This document shows positions 1-7,646 of a stretch of DNA of 41,295 bases, piece after piece. Both the position numbers and the translations under genes were made by a program. A model generated the notes under the pieces. That model searched no databases, was not told where the DNA came from, and saw only the letters and a list, made by a program, of their open reading frames with translations. Source of the DNA: Rhodocyclaceae bacterium (GTDB lineage Bacteria > Pseudomonadota > Gammaproteobacteria > Burkholderiales > Rhodocyclaceae); NCBI GenBank assembly GCA_016791105.1, contig JAEUNM010000016.1, positions 1-41,295 on the forward strand. Direction: 5' to 3'. Every line of letters begins with the position of its first letter. Position 1 is the stretch's first letter.

Positions 1-197
1 GCGCCTGAGGGTGCGGCGGGCGCGTTGCCTGCCTAGGCGCGACGAGGCGGCAGGGCCGCCCCCTGCAACGAGGAGCAACAACGGCAGGCGGCGCGCCCGT
101 CGTGCCATCGGGTGCGTAGCGGGGCGCACCCACAAGGTACGACCTTAAGTTGCTGAAAGTTTAATTATTTCCGGGCGTTATCGACGCATCGAAGCGG
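1..197. other. Left-edge region without an assigned gene
   Basis: No convincing gene. All plus-strand frames close before base 160. A perfect 7-bp inverted repeat, GGGTGCG (110-116) and CGCACCC (125-131), could form a hairpin with an 8-base loop, but no T-run follows it on either strand. On the minus strand an ATG at 108 opens a frame to the window edge that begins with arginines and a short hydrophobic run, as a signal peptide might. It then becomes arginine-rich, so I do not call it a gene. Confidence 0.4.
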
Positions 198-1931
198 TCA
201 ACTGGGGAAAGTAGGTTCAAACACGCGATAGGTATTGCGGTCGGCCCGCTTGGCTCCGTACAGCGCCGCATCGGCGTTGCGTATCAAGGTTTCCGCGTCG
301 GCGCCGTGCTCGGGCGACAAAGCCACCCCTATGCTGGCGGAAAGGTAGGCGCTACCGCCATCCAGTTGAAATTTCTGCTCCATGGCAACCCGTATGCGTA
401 ACGCCACTTCCTCGGCCTCGTGCCGGCCGTCTATCTGGCTCAGGATGACCACGAATTCGTCCCCGCCCAGGCGCGCGACCAGATCGGATTCGCGCACGGC
501 GGCGCTCAGACGGCGGGCCGCTTCGATCAGCACCTTGTCTCCGGCAGCATGGCCGTACTGGTCATTGACTTCCTTGAAATGGTCCAGATCGACGTACAAC
601 AGCGCGAACGGACGGCCATAACGGCGCCCGGCCGCGATGGCCGCCTGCAAATGTTGCTCGAACATGCTGCGATTGGGCAATTCCGTCAGGTGGTCGTGAT
701 GCGCGCGATGGCGGTAAGTTTCTTCCGCCTGTTTGCGTACCGTGATGTCGCTGAACGTCGCCACGTAGCGCGCCCCGCCACCTTCCGGCAGCACCGAAAC
801 GGACATCCATTGCACGTAACAACTGCCGTCCTTGCGCCGATTCCAGATTTCGCCGTCCCAGCGCCCGGTTTCCTGCAGGCTGCGCCACAGTTCGGTATAA
901 AACGCGCGATCCTGGCGTCCGGACTGCAATAGGCGGGGGTTGCGCCCCAGCACTTCGCTGGGGGTATAGCCGGTAATCGCGGAAAACGCCGGATTGACGC
1001 GCACGATGCGGTTTTCCCCATCGGTCACGATAATGCCCTCGGCGGCGCTTTCAAACACCACAGCGGCGATGTGACGTTCGCCGATTTCGCGGTGCAGTTC
1101 CAGATTGGCCGCGGCGAGCGCAGCGGTACGCTGTTCGATCAGCCGGTCCTGGCAGGCATGAACTTCGCGCATGGCGCGAAAGTGCTGCCGCGTGCGCGCG
1201 AGCAGGTAGTGCAACAGCAGGGCCAGGGCGGAAAAACTGCCGGCCAGCATGGTCCACGCCTGCGTGCGCTGCGCCTGGCGTGTGGCCAGATAATCGGCGG
1301 CAGGAATGGTGACCGATATGCCGCCGCGCACGTCGCCTTCCTTGTAGCCTTGCTTCAGGTGGCAGTTGAGGCAGGCCGCCTTGACGTGTAGCGGCGCCAT
1401 GTAGCGATAGTAAGGCGCGTCTCCGGTTTCGACCAATTGCGCCGCCGCTCGGGCACCCTGCTCAAAAGTGGCCAGCGCTTCGGCTTCCCAGGCATCCGGC
1501 GCATTGGCCGGCCGCAGCGGCTTGAGACTGGTGATGTGCAGGCGTATTCCCTCCACGCGCTCTGCCAGTTCGCCGATCTGTCGCGTCATGTAGGCGGGGT
1601 TGACGAGCGTAAGCAGTTTGCCGTCGACGGTACGCAGGTCGCGCCCCTCCGCCGCCAGGTAGGGGTTGGGCGGCGTGGCGGCCGTGACCGGCACATAGAC
1701 GCCGCCGTGTGCGGCATTCCAGTCGCGCGTCAGTTCGATCAGACGGAACAGTGATTCGCCGCGCCCGCGCGCATTGGTGGCAAGATTTTCGTCGGTGCGC
1801 AATTGCGCCCAATAGCCGAGCGCCAGACAGACGCAAGCGAGCAAGGCGTAACACGCCCCCACCAGCAGCGGATAAACCTTGCGTCTTAACAGCAATGCGT
1901 CCGGTTGCAGGACGTTTGCCGATCCAGTCAT
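198..1931 (-). CDS. Membrane diguanylate cyclase with heme-binding DUF3365 sensor, PAS and GGDEF domains
   Basis: Probable c-di-GMP synthase of 577 aa. An N-terminal membrane helix (about residues 17-40) is followed by a periplasmic Tll0287-like/DUF3365 domain carrying a CxxCH c-type heme motif (CLNCH, residues 187-191). A second helix (about 225-245), a PAS domain (about 290-405) and a GGDEF domain follow. The active-site signature RLGGDEF is intact (GGDEF at 489-493), and an RxxD inhibitory site (RESD) sits five residues upstream, so the cyclase should be active and product-inhibited. The ATG at 1931 is preferred because GGGAGG lies 7 bases upstream; the open frame extends 15 codons further without such a site. 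The heme suggests redox or gas sensing in the periplasm, which is inference. No partner gene is adjacent. Confidence 0.9.
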   Translation of the reverse strand: MTGSANVLQPDALLLRRKVYPLLVGACYALLACVCLALGYWAQLRTDENLATNARGRGESLFRLIELTRDWNAAHGGVYVPVTAATPPNPYLAAEGRDLRTVDGKLLTLVNPAYMTRQIGELAERVEGIRLHITSLKPLRPANAPDAWEAEALATFEQGARAAAQLVETGDAPYYRYMAPLHVKAACLNCHLKQGYKEGDVRGGISVTIPAADYLATRQAQRTQAWTMLAGSFSALALLLHYLLARTRQHFRAMREVHACQDRLIEQRTAALAAANLELHREIGERHIAAVVFESAAEGIIVTDGENRIVRVNPAFSAITGYTPSEVLGRNPRLLQSGRQDRAFYTELWRSLQETGRWDGEIWNRRKDGSCYVQWMSVSVLPEGGGARYVATFSDITVRKQAEETYRHRAHHDHLTELPNRSMFEQHLQAAIAAGRRYGRPFALLYVDLDHFKEVNDQYGHAAGDKVLIEAARRLSAAVRESDLVARLGGDEFVVILSQIDGRHEAEEVALRIRVAMEQKFQLDGGSAYLSASIGVALSPEHGADAETLIRNADAALYGAKRADRNTYRVFEPTFPS

Positions 1932-2416
1932 TATGAAGCCTCCCAAGCGCGCCCCTCGGATTGCGCAGCAAGACAATTTACGGCCACTACAGGATTTTTT
2001 TGACCTGCTCGGCCTGGCAGCAGCCGATACCTGCGCTCAGGGCCGAAAGGCCCGGCACGGACATGATAGTCGCATCACTGCCGCCTGTCGCGACGGCGCG
2101 GCAGCGCGTCTTAGCGATACTTTGATGCGCGCACAACTTATCCCTGGGCAGAGTAAAAATGAGGGCTTCACATGCGCCAAGAGGCCTTTGTCGCCATTTG
2201 CGCCAGGCTTCGTCGCAGCGCTAAATCATTGACAAATGTCTGCCCACCGGGTGACCGACTGGCATTGCGGCAGCACATCGCATGTCACAGCGTTTGCCGT
2301 TTTCTCGAGACGGGGCGCCAGGCCCGGCGTAGGAAACACGCGACAGCCGCGACGGCTCTGCCGGCAGCAAGCCTTGCGTCCTGCTCCACCCTGGGCGCGG
2401 CATGCGGAGGCCGGGG
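1932..2416. other. 485-bp intergenic region
   Basis: No gene recognised. Several frames stay open across it, but their translations are rich in Arg, Pro and Cys, show no family signature and have no ribosome binding site. It must contain the minus-strand promoter of the heme diguanylate cyclase and the 3' end of the hicA-like transcript. I could not pick a convincing -35/-10 pair or terminator. Confidence 0.5.
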
Positions 2417-2716
2417 TCAATCCTCGCCGGCGCGGCGGTTTGCGTCGTCCATTTCGTAGCGCGCCGGGCTCACGCCGGCATGCGCGAGGTACTCGCGCAA
2501 TTCGCGTATGGACTGTGGATTGCAGGCATTGCCGTGGTGCGGCTGATGGAAAAACCCTTCGCGCCCATTCAACAAGATGCGAAAGCGCGCGCCGTGCGCC
2601 GGTTCCACGCTGGCCCCCAGGTGGCGCAGCAAGGATTCGATGTCGCGCCAATGGATATTTGCGCTGATCGGGTCGCGAAACAGCGTGCGCAGCAAGGATG
2701 CGTGCTTGTGGCTCAT
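2417..2716 (-). CDS. HicA-like (YcfA family) protein, orphan
   Basis: 99 aa. The pattern of an N-terminal RTLF.DP..ANI.W.DIE.LL..LGA, then a basic strand region, then FH.PH and a C-terminal helix RELREYLAHAGV matches the HicA/YcfA double-stranded-RNA-binding-like fold. Known HicA toxins cleave mRNA using a conserved histidine; His residues are present in FHQPHH. The family is normally paired with a HicB antitoxin. None is encoded immediately up- or downstream, so this may be a solitary regulatory homologue, a domesticated toxin, or a pair whose HicB was lost. The ATG at 2716 is chosen because conserved residues start there; the longer frame upstream (to 2797) is not family-like. No strong ribosome binding site is visible. 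Confidence 0.7.
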   Translation of the reverse strand: MSHKHASLLRTLFRDPISANIHWRDIESLLRHLGASVEPAHGARFRILLNGREGFFHQPHHGNACNPQSIRELREYLAHAGVSPARYEMDDANRRAGED

Positions 2717-2863
2717 GGTCGGACGTCCGGGTTGGTGGAGGGAGGGCCGCGCAACGGCCGCCACCCACAGCAAGTATGGCACCGATTTGGCACGCAATCG
2801 CCCATGCTGGATCGCGTGTCAGCGCCGTGTCGGCGAGCGAGTAGAAATGGCTGACTGCTTACG

Positions 2864-3283
2864 TCAGGCAGCCGGTTTGCGTGCTGGGTGCACGTCACCG
2901 TCCAGATAAAACCAGCGTCCCTGTTCAAATACGAAGCGGCTGGTTTCATGCAGGCGATGGGCACGGCCGCACAGCTTGTAGCGGGCGACGAACTCCACGC
3001 TAGCGCCGTCTCCCGCGGCCGGCGGTGCAGCGATGATTTCGAGCCCCAGCCAGACCGGGCGCGGCGCTGCCGCCAAGTCGAGGTCCTGCGGCCGCGTCCC
3101 GGCGTGCCAGGTCGCCAGCAAGTACGCCTGCGCGCCGCGCGCATAGGCCGTGTAGCGGCTCTTCATGAGCGCCAGGGCAGTCGGCGCGGACTGTTCGCCG
3201 TCGATATATCGGCCGCAGCAGTCTGCGTAGTCCATCCCGCTGCCGCACGGGCAGGCGTTGTCCGGCTTGTGCTTTTTGCGCAT
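2864..3283 (-). CDS. ychJ: YchJ/UPF0225 family protein with SEC-C zinc motif
   Basis: 139 aa. The N terminus carries a SEC-C type zinc-binding motif (CPCGSG near residue 11, then YADCCGRYI), followed by the YchJ signature with LMKSRYTAYARG and a C-terminal NTF2-like domain ending in GRWFYLDGD. The length is slightly below the usual 150-160 aa but the fold elements are all present. The function of the family is not established. The gene sits 25 bases from the next minus-strand gene (regulator at 3309), so co-transcription with the metal-oxyanion regulators is possible but not shown. Confidence 0.9.
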   Translation of the reverse strand: MRKKHKPDNACPCGSGMDYADCCGRYIDGEQSAPTALALMKSRYTAYARGAQAYLLATWHAGTRPQDLDLAAAPRPVWLGLEIIAAPPAAGDGASVEFVARYKLCGRAHRLHETSRFVFEQGRWFYLDGDVHPARKPAA

Positions 3284-3308
3284 TGAACGTGATACCCGGC
3301 AAACTGCG

Positions 3309-3899
3309 TTACCAGGGCAGCCCCTGTTCGAGCGGCATGATAGCGCCGCTTTGCCACGGCGCGTAGCCGGGCAGGCCGGCCAGAATGTTGGCGAATTCGG
3401 TGCCCGCCAGGAAGCTGCATAAATCGCGCAGCGGCCCGGTTTCGGTCAGTTCGATGGGGCATAGCAAAAAGTAGCGCTCGCGCGCCAGCGACTGATCGAA
3501 CTGCAGCCGTGCCAGCGCGAGGTCGTGACTGGCCTGCAGGCGCACCAGCGAGAAACTTGCGGCGGCACGGTTCAGTTCCGCTTCCAGTTCCGCCGCGATG
3601 TTATCCAGGCTGGGTGCCATGCGCGCGAGTGCCCGGCTACGCGCATCGAGCAATTTGCTGCCGTATTCGGTGAGAGTAACGCCACGGCCTTTTGCGCGCG
3701 CCACGATGGGCCGGCCGAGGGCCTGCTCCCAATCGTGCAGCCGGCCCCACAGGTGACGGTAAGAACAGTCGAGTTCTTCCGCCGTGGCGCCGATCGAGCC
3801 GCTGCGGCGTCTCGACGCCAGCGCTTCGAACAATTCTTTGCCTATGCTTACCCGCTCGGTTCCGGGCGGCGACCAGGCAAATGACAACTCGAGTTGCAA
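3309..3899 (-). CDS. Shortened ModE-type HTH regulator, ligand domain largely deleted
   Basis: 196 aa. Residues 1-110 are a LysR/ModE-type winged HTH (CSYRHLWGRL, KGRGVTLTEYG) that aligns closely with the full-length regulator at 4190. The full-length protein continues into a periplasmic-binding-protein-like ligand domain. Here the match stops just after the first strand (ASHDLALARL) and resumes at the very end (RYFLLCP... to LPGYAP), so about 160 central residues are absent in frame. It still has the dimerisation helix after the HTH but probably cannot bind an oxyanion alone. The start codon appears to be TTG at 3899, because the N-terminal strand aligns with that of the paralogue and no ATG is available. 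No clear ribosome binding site. Probably a DNA-binding accessory or competitor of its neighbour (inference). Confidence 0.8.
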   Translation of the reverse strand: MQLELSFAWSPPGTERVSIGKELFEALASRRRSGSIGATAEELDCSYRHLWGRLHDWEQALGRPIVARAKGRGVTLTEYGSKLLDARSRALARMAPSLDNIAAELEAELNRAAASFSLVRLQASHDLALARLQFDQSLARERYFLLCPIELTETGPLRDLCSFLAGTEFANILAGLPGYAPWQSGAIMPLEQGLPW

Positions 3900-3960
3900 C
3901 TCGGATTTACGCCGGTTTCGATTCCATGGGCTGGACGGCGGCGCAGGTCGCGTCCAGCCT

Positions 3961-4170
3961 TCAGTCCTTACCGATCATGACGCTGTGCGCCTTGATGATC
4001 GCATAGGCTTCGTCACCCACCTTGAGCCCCAGTTTCGCCACCGACTGCTGCGTGATGATGGACGCGATCGATTTTCCCGGTGCGATTTCAACCACCACTT
4101 CGGTATCGACCGCTCCCGGCGTAATGGAAGTGACGGTTCCGGACAACACATTGCGGGCACTGATTTTCAT
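3961..4170 (-). CDS. mop: Molbindin (solo Mop domain)
   Basis: 69 aa, a single Mop/TOBE domain beginning MKISARN and containing the typical LSGTVTSI, VDTEVVVEI and S.ITQQSV..LGL..GDEAYAIIK.. pattern, ending VMIGKD. Molbindins oligomerise in the cytoplasm and store or buffer molybdate or tungstate. The gene lies 19 bases after the full-length HTH regulator and 61 bases before the shortened one, all on the minus strand, so an operon is likely. The ATG at 4170 is supported by an AGGA placed 8 bases upstream. Confidence 0.93.
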   Translation of the reverse strand: MKISARNVLSGTVTSITPGAVDTEVVVEIAPGKSIASIITQQSVAKLGLKVGDEAYAIIKAHSVMIGKD

Positions 4171-4186
4171 GCTCGTTTCCTCGAGC
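4171..4186 (-). promoter_or_regulatory. mop ribosome binding site in a hairpin loop
   Basis: Directly upstream of the mop ATG, the minus strand reads GCTCG-AGGAAA-CGAGC. The two 5-base arms are perfectly complementary and the Shine-Dalgarno AGGA is displayed in the loop. A hairpin here could tune mop translation, perhaps by coupling it to ribosomes finishing the upstream regulator. Structure is inferred from complementarity only. Confidence 0.45.
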
Positions 4187-4189
4187 AGT

Positions 4190-5281
4190 TTATGAATCGA
4201 GACGCACGTTGCCGACAAACAGTGCGGGCTCGGGCACCTGCGGGGTAATTCCAGTCACCGCGCGATATCCGCTCACGCCGTCTATCAGTTCGCGCACGCG
4301 CGTGCTCCCAAGCAGTTTCAACAACGCCAGCCCGGGCGCGGATTCCCAGGTACTCGCCGCGGCGGCGAGAAAATAGCGGTCATGGGCGAGCGGAATGAAG
4401 TGCAGGTTGAACTGGTCGGCCGCCGCGCGCAGGCCGAATCCCGCCTGTGCCATACCGCTTGCCACGGTTGCGGCGACGGCGACGTGGGTAAATTCTTCGT
4501 CCTCGTATCCGGCCACCCGGGTCGCGTCGATTCCTTCGTCGCGCAGCAAGCCGTCCAGCAGCAGGCGCGTGCCCGAGCCTTGCTGCCGATTGACGAATTT
4601 GATCGGACGCGCGGCAAGATCGCGTAAGCCGCTCACTTGCAAAGGATTGTCGGCGGTCAGCATGAGCCCTTGTTCGCGCTGCATGAGTTCGACCACGCGA
4701 TGGTGCGGGCGCGACAGCACGCCGCGCAGCATGCCCGATGCGTAATGGGCGAGGCTGCCGCCGGGCACGTGGAAGCCGGCGAAATCGCACTGGCCGGCTG
4801 CCAATTCGCGCAAGGCGTCGGAACTGCCGCGGAAGTGCACGTCGAGCTGAAAGCCGTCGGCCGCGCAGGCCACTTCGCGCAGCCTTGTGAGTACCAGGTC
4901 ATGGCTCGCCGCCAGGTTCAGCACGGGCAGCCCACCCGGCGCCAAAGATTGCAGTTGGTGATTGAGTTCCAGCGCCAGCGCCGCCAGACGCGGGTTCAAC
5001 TCCTGCGCCACGCGCCGCTCCAGCGCCAGGATATTTTCGGCGTAGGGCGTGAGGCGCGCACCGCGGCCTTTTTCCAGCCTGGCCAAAGGTGCGCCCAGTA
5101 GCGCACTCCACTCCTGCAAACGCCCCCACAGGTGCCGGTAGCTCACCCCGAGCTGGCGCGCAGCGCCCTGTAGCGAGCCGGTTTCCGCCAGCGCTGCCAG
5201 CGCGGCAAACATGCGCGCATCGGCCTGGCGCCCCGCGCCATCGGCAATGCGCCAGTCACAGCTCAAATTGACCGTCACCAT
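4190..5281 (-). CDS. ModE-type HTH transcriptional regulator with PBP-like oxyanion-binding domain
   Basis: 363 aa. Residues 1-110 form the ModE/LysR-type winged HTH (LGVSYRHLWGRLQEW, KGRGARLTPY). Residues from about 130 form a PBP-like domain (ASHDLVLTRL, then CDFAGFHVPGG, then NRQQGSGTRLLLDGLL, then GMAQAGFGLRAAADQF) of the type that binds molybdate or tungstate. It is divergent from tupBCA with a 112-bp gap holding inverted repeats, which suggests it senses tungstate/molybdate and controls the transporter and itself (inference from position). Start: ATG at 5281; a TTG three codons upstream is possible. No strong ribosome binding site is seen. E. coli ModE uses Mop domains rather than a PBP domain, so this is a different architecture from the textbook regulator. 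Confidence 0.85.
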   Translation of the reverse strand: MVTVNLSCDWRIADGAGRQADARMFAALAALAETGSLQGAARQLGVSYRHLWGRLQEWSALLGAPLARLEKGRGARLTPYAENILALERRVAQELNPRLAALALELNHQLQSLAPGGLPVLNLAASHDLVLTRLREVACAADGFQLDVHFRGSSDALRELAAGQCDFAGFHVPGGSLAHYASGMLRGVLSRPHHRVVELMQREQGLMLTADNPLQVSGLRDLAARPIKFVNRQQGSGTRLLLDGLLRDEGIDATRVAGYEDEEFTHVAVAATVASGMAQAGFGLRAAADQFNLHFIPLAHDRYFLAAAASTWESAPGLALLKLLGSTRVRELIDGVSGYRAVTGITPQVPEPALFVGNVRLDS

Positions 5282-5288
5282 GTGGGCC

Positions 5289-5312
5289 AAATATGCATTT
5301 CATTACATATTT
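5289..5312. promoter_or_regulatory. Inverted repeat, candidate operator of the tup region
   Basis: AAATATG (5289-5295), a 10-base spacer, then CATATTT (5306-5312) form a perfect 7-bp dyad in an AT-rich island just upstream of the regulator's start. It overlaps a possible minus-strand -10 (TGTAAT, 5302-5307), so a protein bound here would block the regulator's own transcription. Confidence 0.5.
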
Positions 5313-5333
5313 AATGGATGTTGAATTTCCATT
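5313..5333. promoter_or_regulatory. Second inverted repeat upstream of tupB
   Basis: AATGGA (5313-5318), a 9-base spacer, then TCCATT (5328-5333) form a 6-bp dyad immediately beside the first one. It lies on the transporter side of the intergenic region and would cover a weak plus-strand promoter ending with TATCTT (5333-5338). It could be a second site for the same regulator, or chance in AT-rich DNA. Confidence 0.35.
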
Positions 5334-5393
5334 ATCTTACCTGATCGGGATGGCAGGCAACACTGCCTGCCATCCGCCCTTACGGTCCTCGAC

Positions 5394-6098
5394 ATGCCAG
5401 AAATTACGCAGGCCCTGATCGCCGCTGCAGACCTGGTCGCCAGCGGCGACAGCAAACTGCTGGCCATCATCGTTCTGAGTTTGCGCGTAAGCCTGGGCGC
5501 GGTCTTCATCGCGGCACTGATCGGCTTGCCGCTGGGTGCCGCGCTTGCGGTGGGGCGCTTCGCCGGGCAACTGCCGCTCACCGTCGTTCTGAACGCATTC
5601 ATGGGACTGCCACCGGTAGTGGTGGGCCTGTTCGTCTATCTGTTGCTGTCACGCGCTGGCCCCTTGGGGCCGTTGGGCCTGCTGTTCACGCCCGCCGCCA
5701 TGGTGATCGCACAGGTCGTGCTGATTACCCCCATCATCGCCGCGCTATCCCGGCAAATCGTCGCCGACGCCTGGCACGACTATGCCGAACAGCTCAAATC
5801 GCTAGGCGCGGGCCTGACGCAATCGATACGCACGCTGCTCTGGGATACCCGGTTTTCGCTCGTGACCGTGCTGCTGGCCGGCCTGGGACGCGCGCTCGCG
5901 GAAGTCGGCGCGGTCATGATCGTCGGCGGCAATATCGACGGCGTCACGCGCGTCATGACCACCACCATCGCGCTGGAAACCAGCAAGGGCGATTTGCCGC
6001 TCGCCCTGGCCCTGGGCTTCATCCTGATCGGCCTGGTGCTGGCGCTCAACACCGGCGCGTTCCTGATCCGCCAGACTGCGCAGCGACGTCATGGCTGA
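5394..6098 (+). CDS. tupB: Tungstate ABC transporter permease TupB
   Basis: 234 aa inner-membrane permease with about five to six hydrophobic segments. The BPD-type EAA loop is seen as DYAEQLKSLGAGLTQSIRTLLWDTRFS (about residues 128-154), and GLGRALAEVGAVMIVGGNI follows, which is characteristic of the TupB/ModB group. It is the first gene of tupBCA; the next gene starts 8 bases before its stop, indicating translational coupling. No good Shine-Dalgarno is visible before the ATG. Taken with TupA and TupC, the system imports tungstate, which goes to tungsten cofactors or, by cross-reaction, competes with molybdate. Confidence 0.92.
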   Translation: MPEITQALIAAADLVASGDSKLLAIIVLSLRVSLGAVFIAALIGLPLGAALAVGRFAGQLPLTVVLNAFMGLPPVVVGLFVYLLLSRAGPLGPLGLLFTPAAMVIAQVVLITPIIAALSRQIVADAWHDYAEQLKSLGAGLTQSIRTLLWDTRFSLVTVLLAGLGRALAEVGAVMIVGGNIDGVTRVMTTTIALETSKGDLPLALALGFILIGLVLALNTGAFLIRQTAQRRHG

Positions 6099-6813
6099 GC
6101 CGCGCCGATTACTGCCGCTGCAAATGAGCGAGGTGTCGTACCGCATCAATGGCCGTACGCTCATCGACCGCATCGATCTGAGCATACGCACAGGCACGCG
6201 CACCGTCATCCTGGGCCCCAACGGCGCCGGCAAAAGTGTACTCATGCGGCTTGCTCACGGTTTGCTCGAACCTACCGGCGGACAAATCCGCTGGAACGTA
6301 CCGGAAGCACGCCCGCGCGAACAGGCCATGGTGTTCCAGCGCCCGGTCATGTTGCGACGCTCCGCGCGCGCAAACATCGAATACGCCCTCAAGCTGGCCG
6401 GGGTGCCGGCGGGCCAGCGCGCCGAACGTGCCATGGCCGCGCTGGCGCGGGTGGGCCTGGAGACAATCGCGCACAACCCGGCGCGCGTGCTGTCCGGCGG
6501 CGAACAGCAGCGCCTCGCGCTGGCGCGCGCCTGGGCGCTAGAACCGCAGGTGTTGTTCCTCGACGAGCCAACCGCCAGCCTGGACCCCGGTGCCGCGCGC
6601 GAAGTCGAGGCCATCATCGACGCCATCCATGCAGCCGGCACAAAAATCGTCATGAGCACCCACAACCTCGGTCAGGCGCGCCGCCTGGCCGACGAAATTC
6701 TTTACCTGCAGGCCGGCCGCATCGAAGAAAGCACCGCGGCGGCGGAATTTTTTCGCCAACCACGGTCGGCCCATGCCGCCGCATTCATCGAAGGGGAACT
6801 GCCATGGCGTTGA
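6091..6813 (+). CDS. tupC: Tungstate ABC transporter ATP-binding protein TupC
   Basis: 240 aa ABC ATPase. Walker A is GPNGAGKS (residues 42-49), the signature motif is LSGGEQQ (134-140), Walker B is VLFLDEP (154-160), and the switch His is in STHNLGQARRLADEI. The Q-loop is in AMVFQRPVMLRR. It overlaps tupB by 8 bases and tupA by 10 bases, so all three are one translationally coupled unit. It energises oxyanion import at the cytoplasmic face of the membrane. Length is normal for the family. Confidence 0.93.
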   Translation: MAEPRRLLPLQMSEVSYRINGRTLIDRIDLSIRTGTRTVILGPNGAGKSVLMRLAHGLLEPTGGQIRWNVPEARPREQAMVFQRPVMLRRSARANIEYALKLAGVPAGQRAERAMAALARVGLETIAHNPARVLSGGEQQRLALARAWALEPQVLFLDEPTASLDPGAAREVEAIIDAIHAAGTKIVMSTHNLGQARRLADEILYLQAGRIEESTAAAEFFRQPRSAHAAAFIEGELPWR

Positions 6814-7646
6814 GCCTATCCATTACCCGGCGCGGCCTATTCGCACTGATCGCCGCGTGCTCGCTGTTTGTTGCCACTGGCGTGCGCGCGGAGGATCCCT
6901 ACATTACCGTCGCGTCCACCACCTCCACCGAACAATCCGGCCTGTTCAGCCACCTGCTGCCGCAATTCACCAAAGCGCGCGGCATCCAGGTGCGCGTCGT
7001 GGCCCTGGGAACCGGCCAGGCCCTGGACCTGGCACGGCGCGGTGACGCCGACGTAGTGTTCGTGCACGACAAAGCCGCGGAACAAAAATTTCTCGACGAA
7101 GGCTATGTGGTACAACGGCACGACGTCATGTACAACGATTTCGTGTTGATCGGCCCCAAGGATGATCCGGCCAAAATCGCGGGCAGCAAGGACATACTCG
7201 AAGCCCTGCGCAAGATTAAAGACAGCCGGGCGGCTTTCGTGTCGCGCGGCGACAAAAGCGGCACGCACGCCGCCGAGTTGCGCTACTGGAAGGCGGCCGG
7301 CGTCGACCTGGACGCCGCCAAGGGCCCCTGGTACCGCGATACCGGGTCCGGCATGGGGCCGGCACTCAATACCGCGGCGGCGACCGGCGCCTACATCCTG
7401 GCCGACCGCGGCACCTGGCTGTCGTTCAAGAACCGGCGCGACCTGCACATCGTGGTGGAAGGCGACAAACGGCTGTTCAACCAGTATGGCGTGATGCTGG
7501 TGAATCCGGCCAAACATCCGTACGTCAAAAAGGATGCCGGACAGGCCTTCATCGACTGGATGATTTCGCCCACCGGTCAGCAAGTCATCGCCGACTACAA
7601 GATAGACGGGCAGCAATTGTTCTTCCCTAACGCGGAAAAACCCTGA
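6804..7646 (+). CDS. tupA: Tungstate-binding periplasmic protein TupA
   Basis: 280 aa exported binding protein. The N terminus has a signal peptide ending near VRA-ED (cleavage about residue 29), with a twin-arginine pair (ITRRGLF) before the hydrophobic core, so Tat export is possible. The mature part begins with the TupA-type TTSTEQSGLF motif, followed by LGTGQALDLARRGDADVVF, SRGDKSGTH and YRDTGSGMGPALN. These are the conserved oxyanion-contacting segments of the tungstate (TupA/WtpA-like) binders. It is the last gene of the operon. Confidence 0.93.
   Translation: MALSLSITRRGLFALIAACSLFVATGVRAEDPYITVASTTSTEQSGLFSHLLPQFTKARGIQVRVVALGTGQALDLARRGDADVVFVHDKAAEQKFLDEGYVVQRHDVMYNDFVLIGPKDDPAKIAGSKDILEALRKIKDSRAAFVSRGDKSGTHAAELRYWKAAGVDLDAAKGPWYRDTGSGMGPALNTAAATGAYILADRGTWLSFKNRRDLHIVVEGDKRLFNQYGVMLVNPAKHPYVKKDAGQAFIDWMISPTGQQVIADYKIDGQQLFFPNAEKP

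Noticed and set aside
1..108. Minus-strand ATG at 108 followed by a signal-peptide-like start running off the left edge
   Set aside because: Only 36 codons visible, quickly becoming arginine-rich; no ribosome binding site. Cannot be supported without the sequence to the left.
2236..2667. 143-aa plus-strand frame over the gap before the hicA-like gene
   Set aside because: Arg/Ala/Gly-rich, no ribosome binding site, and overlaps the hicA-like gene on the other strand.
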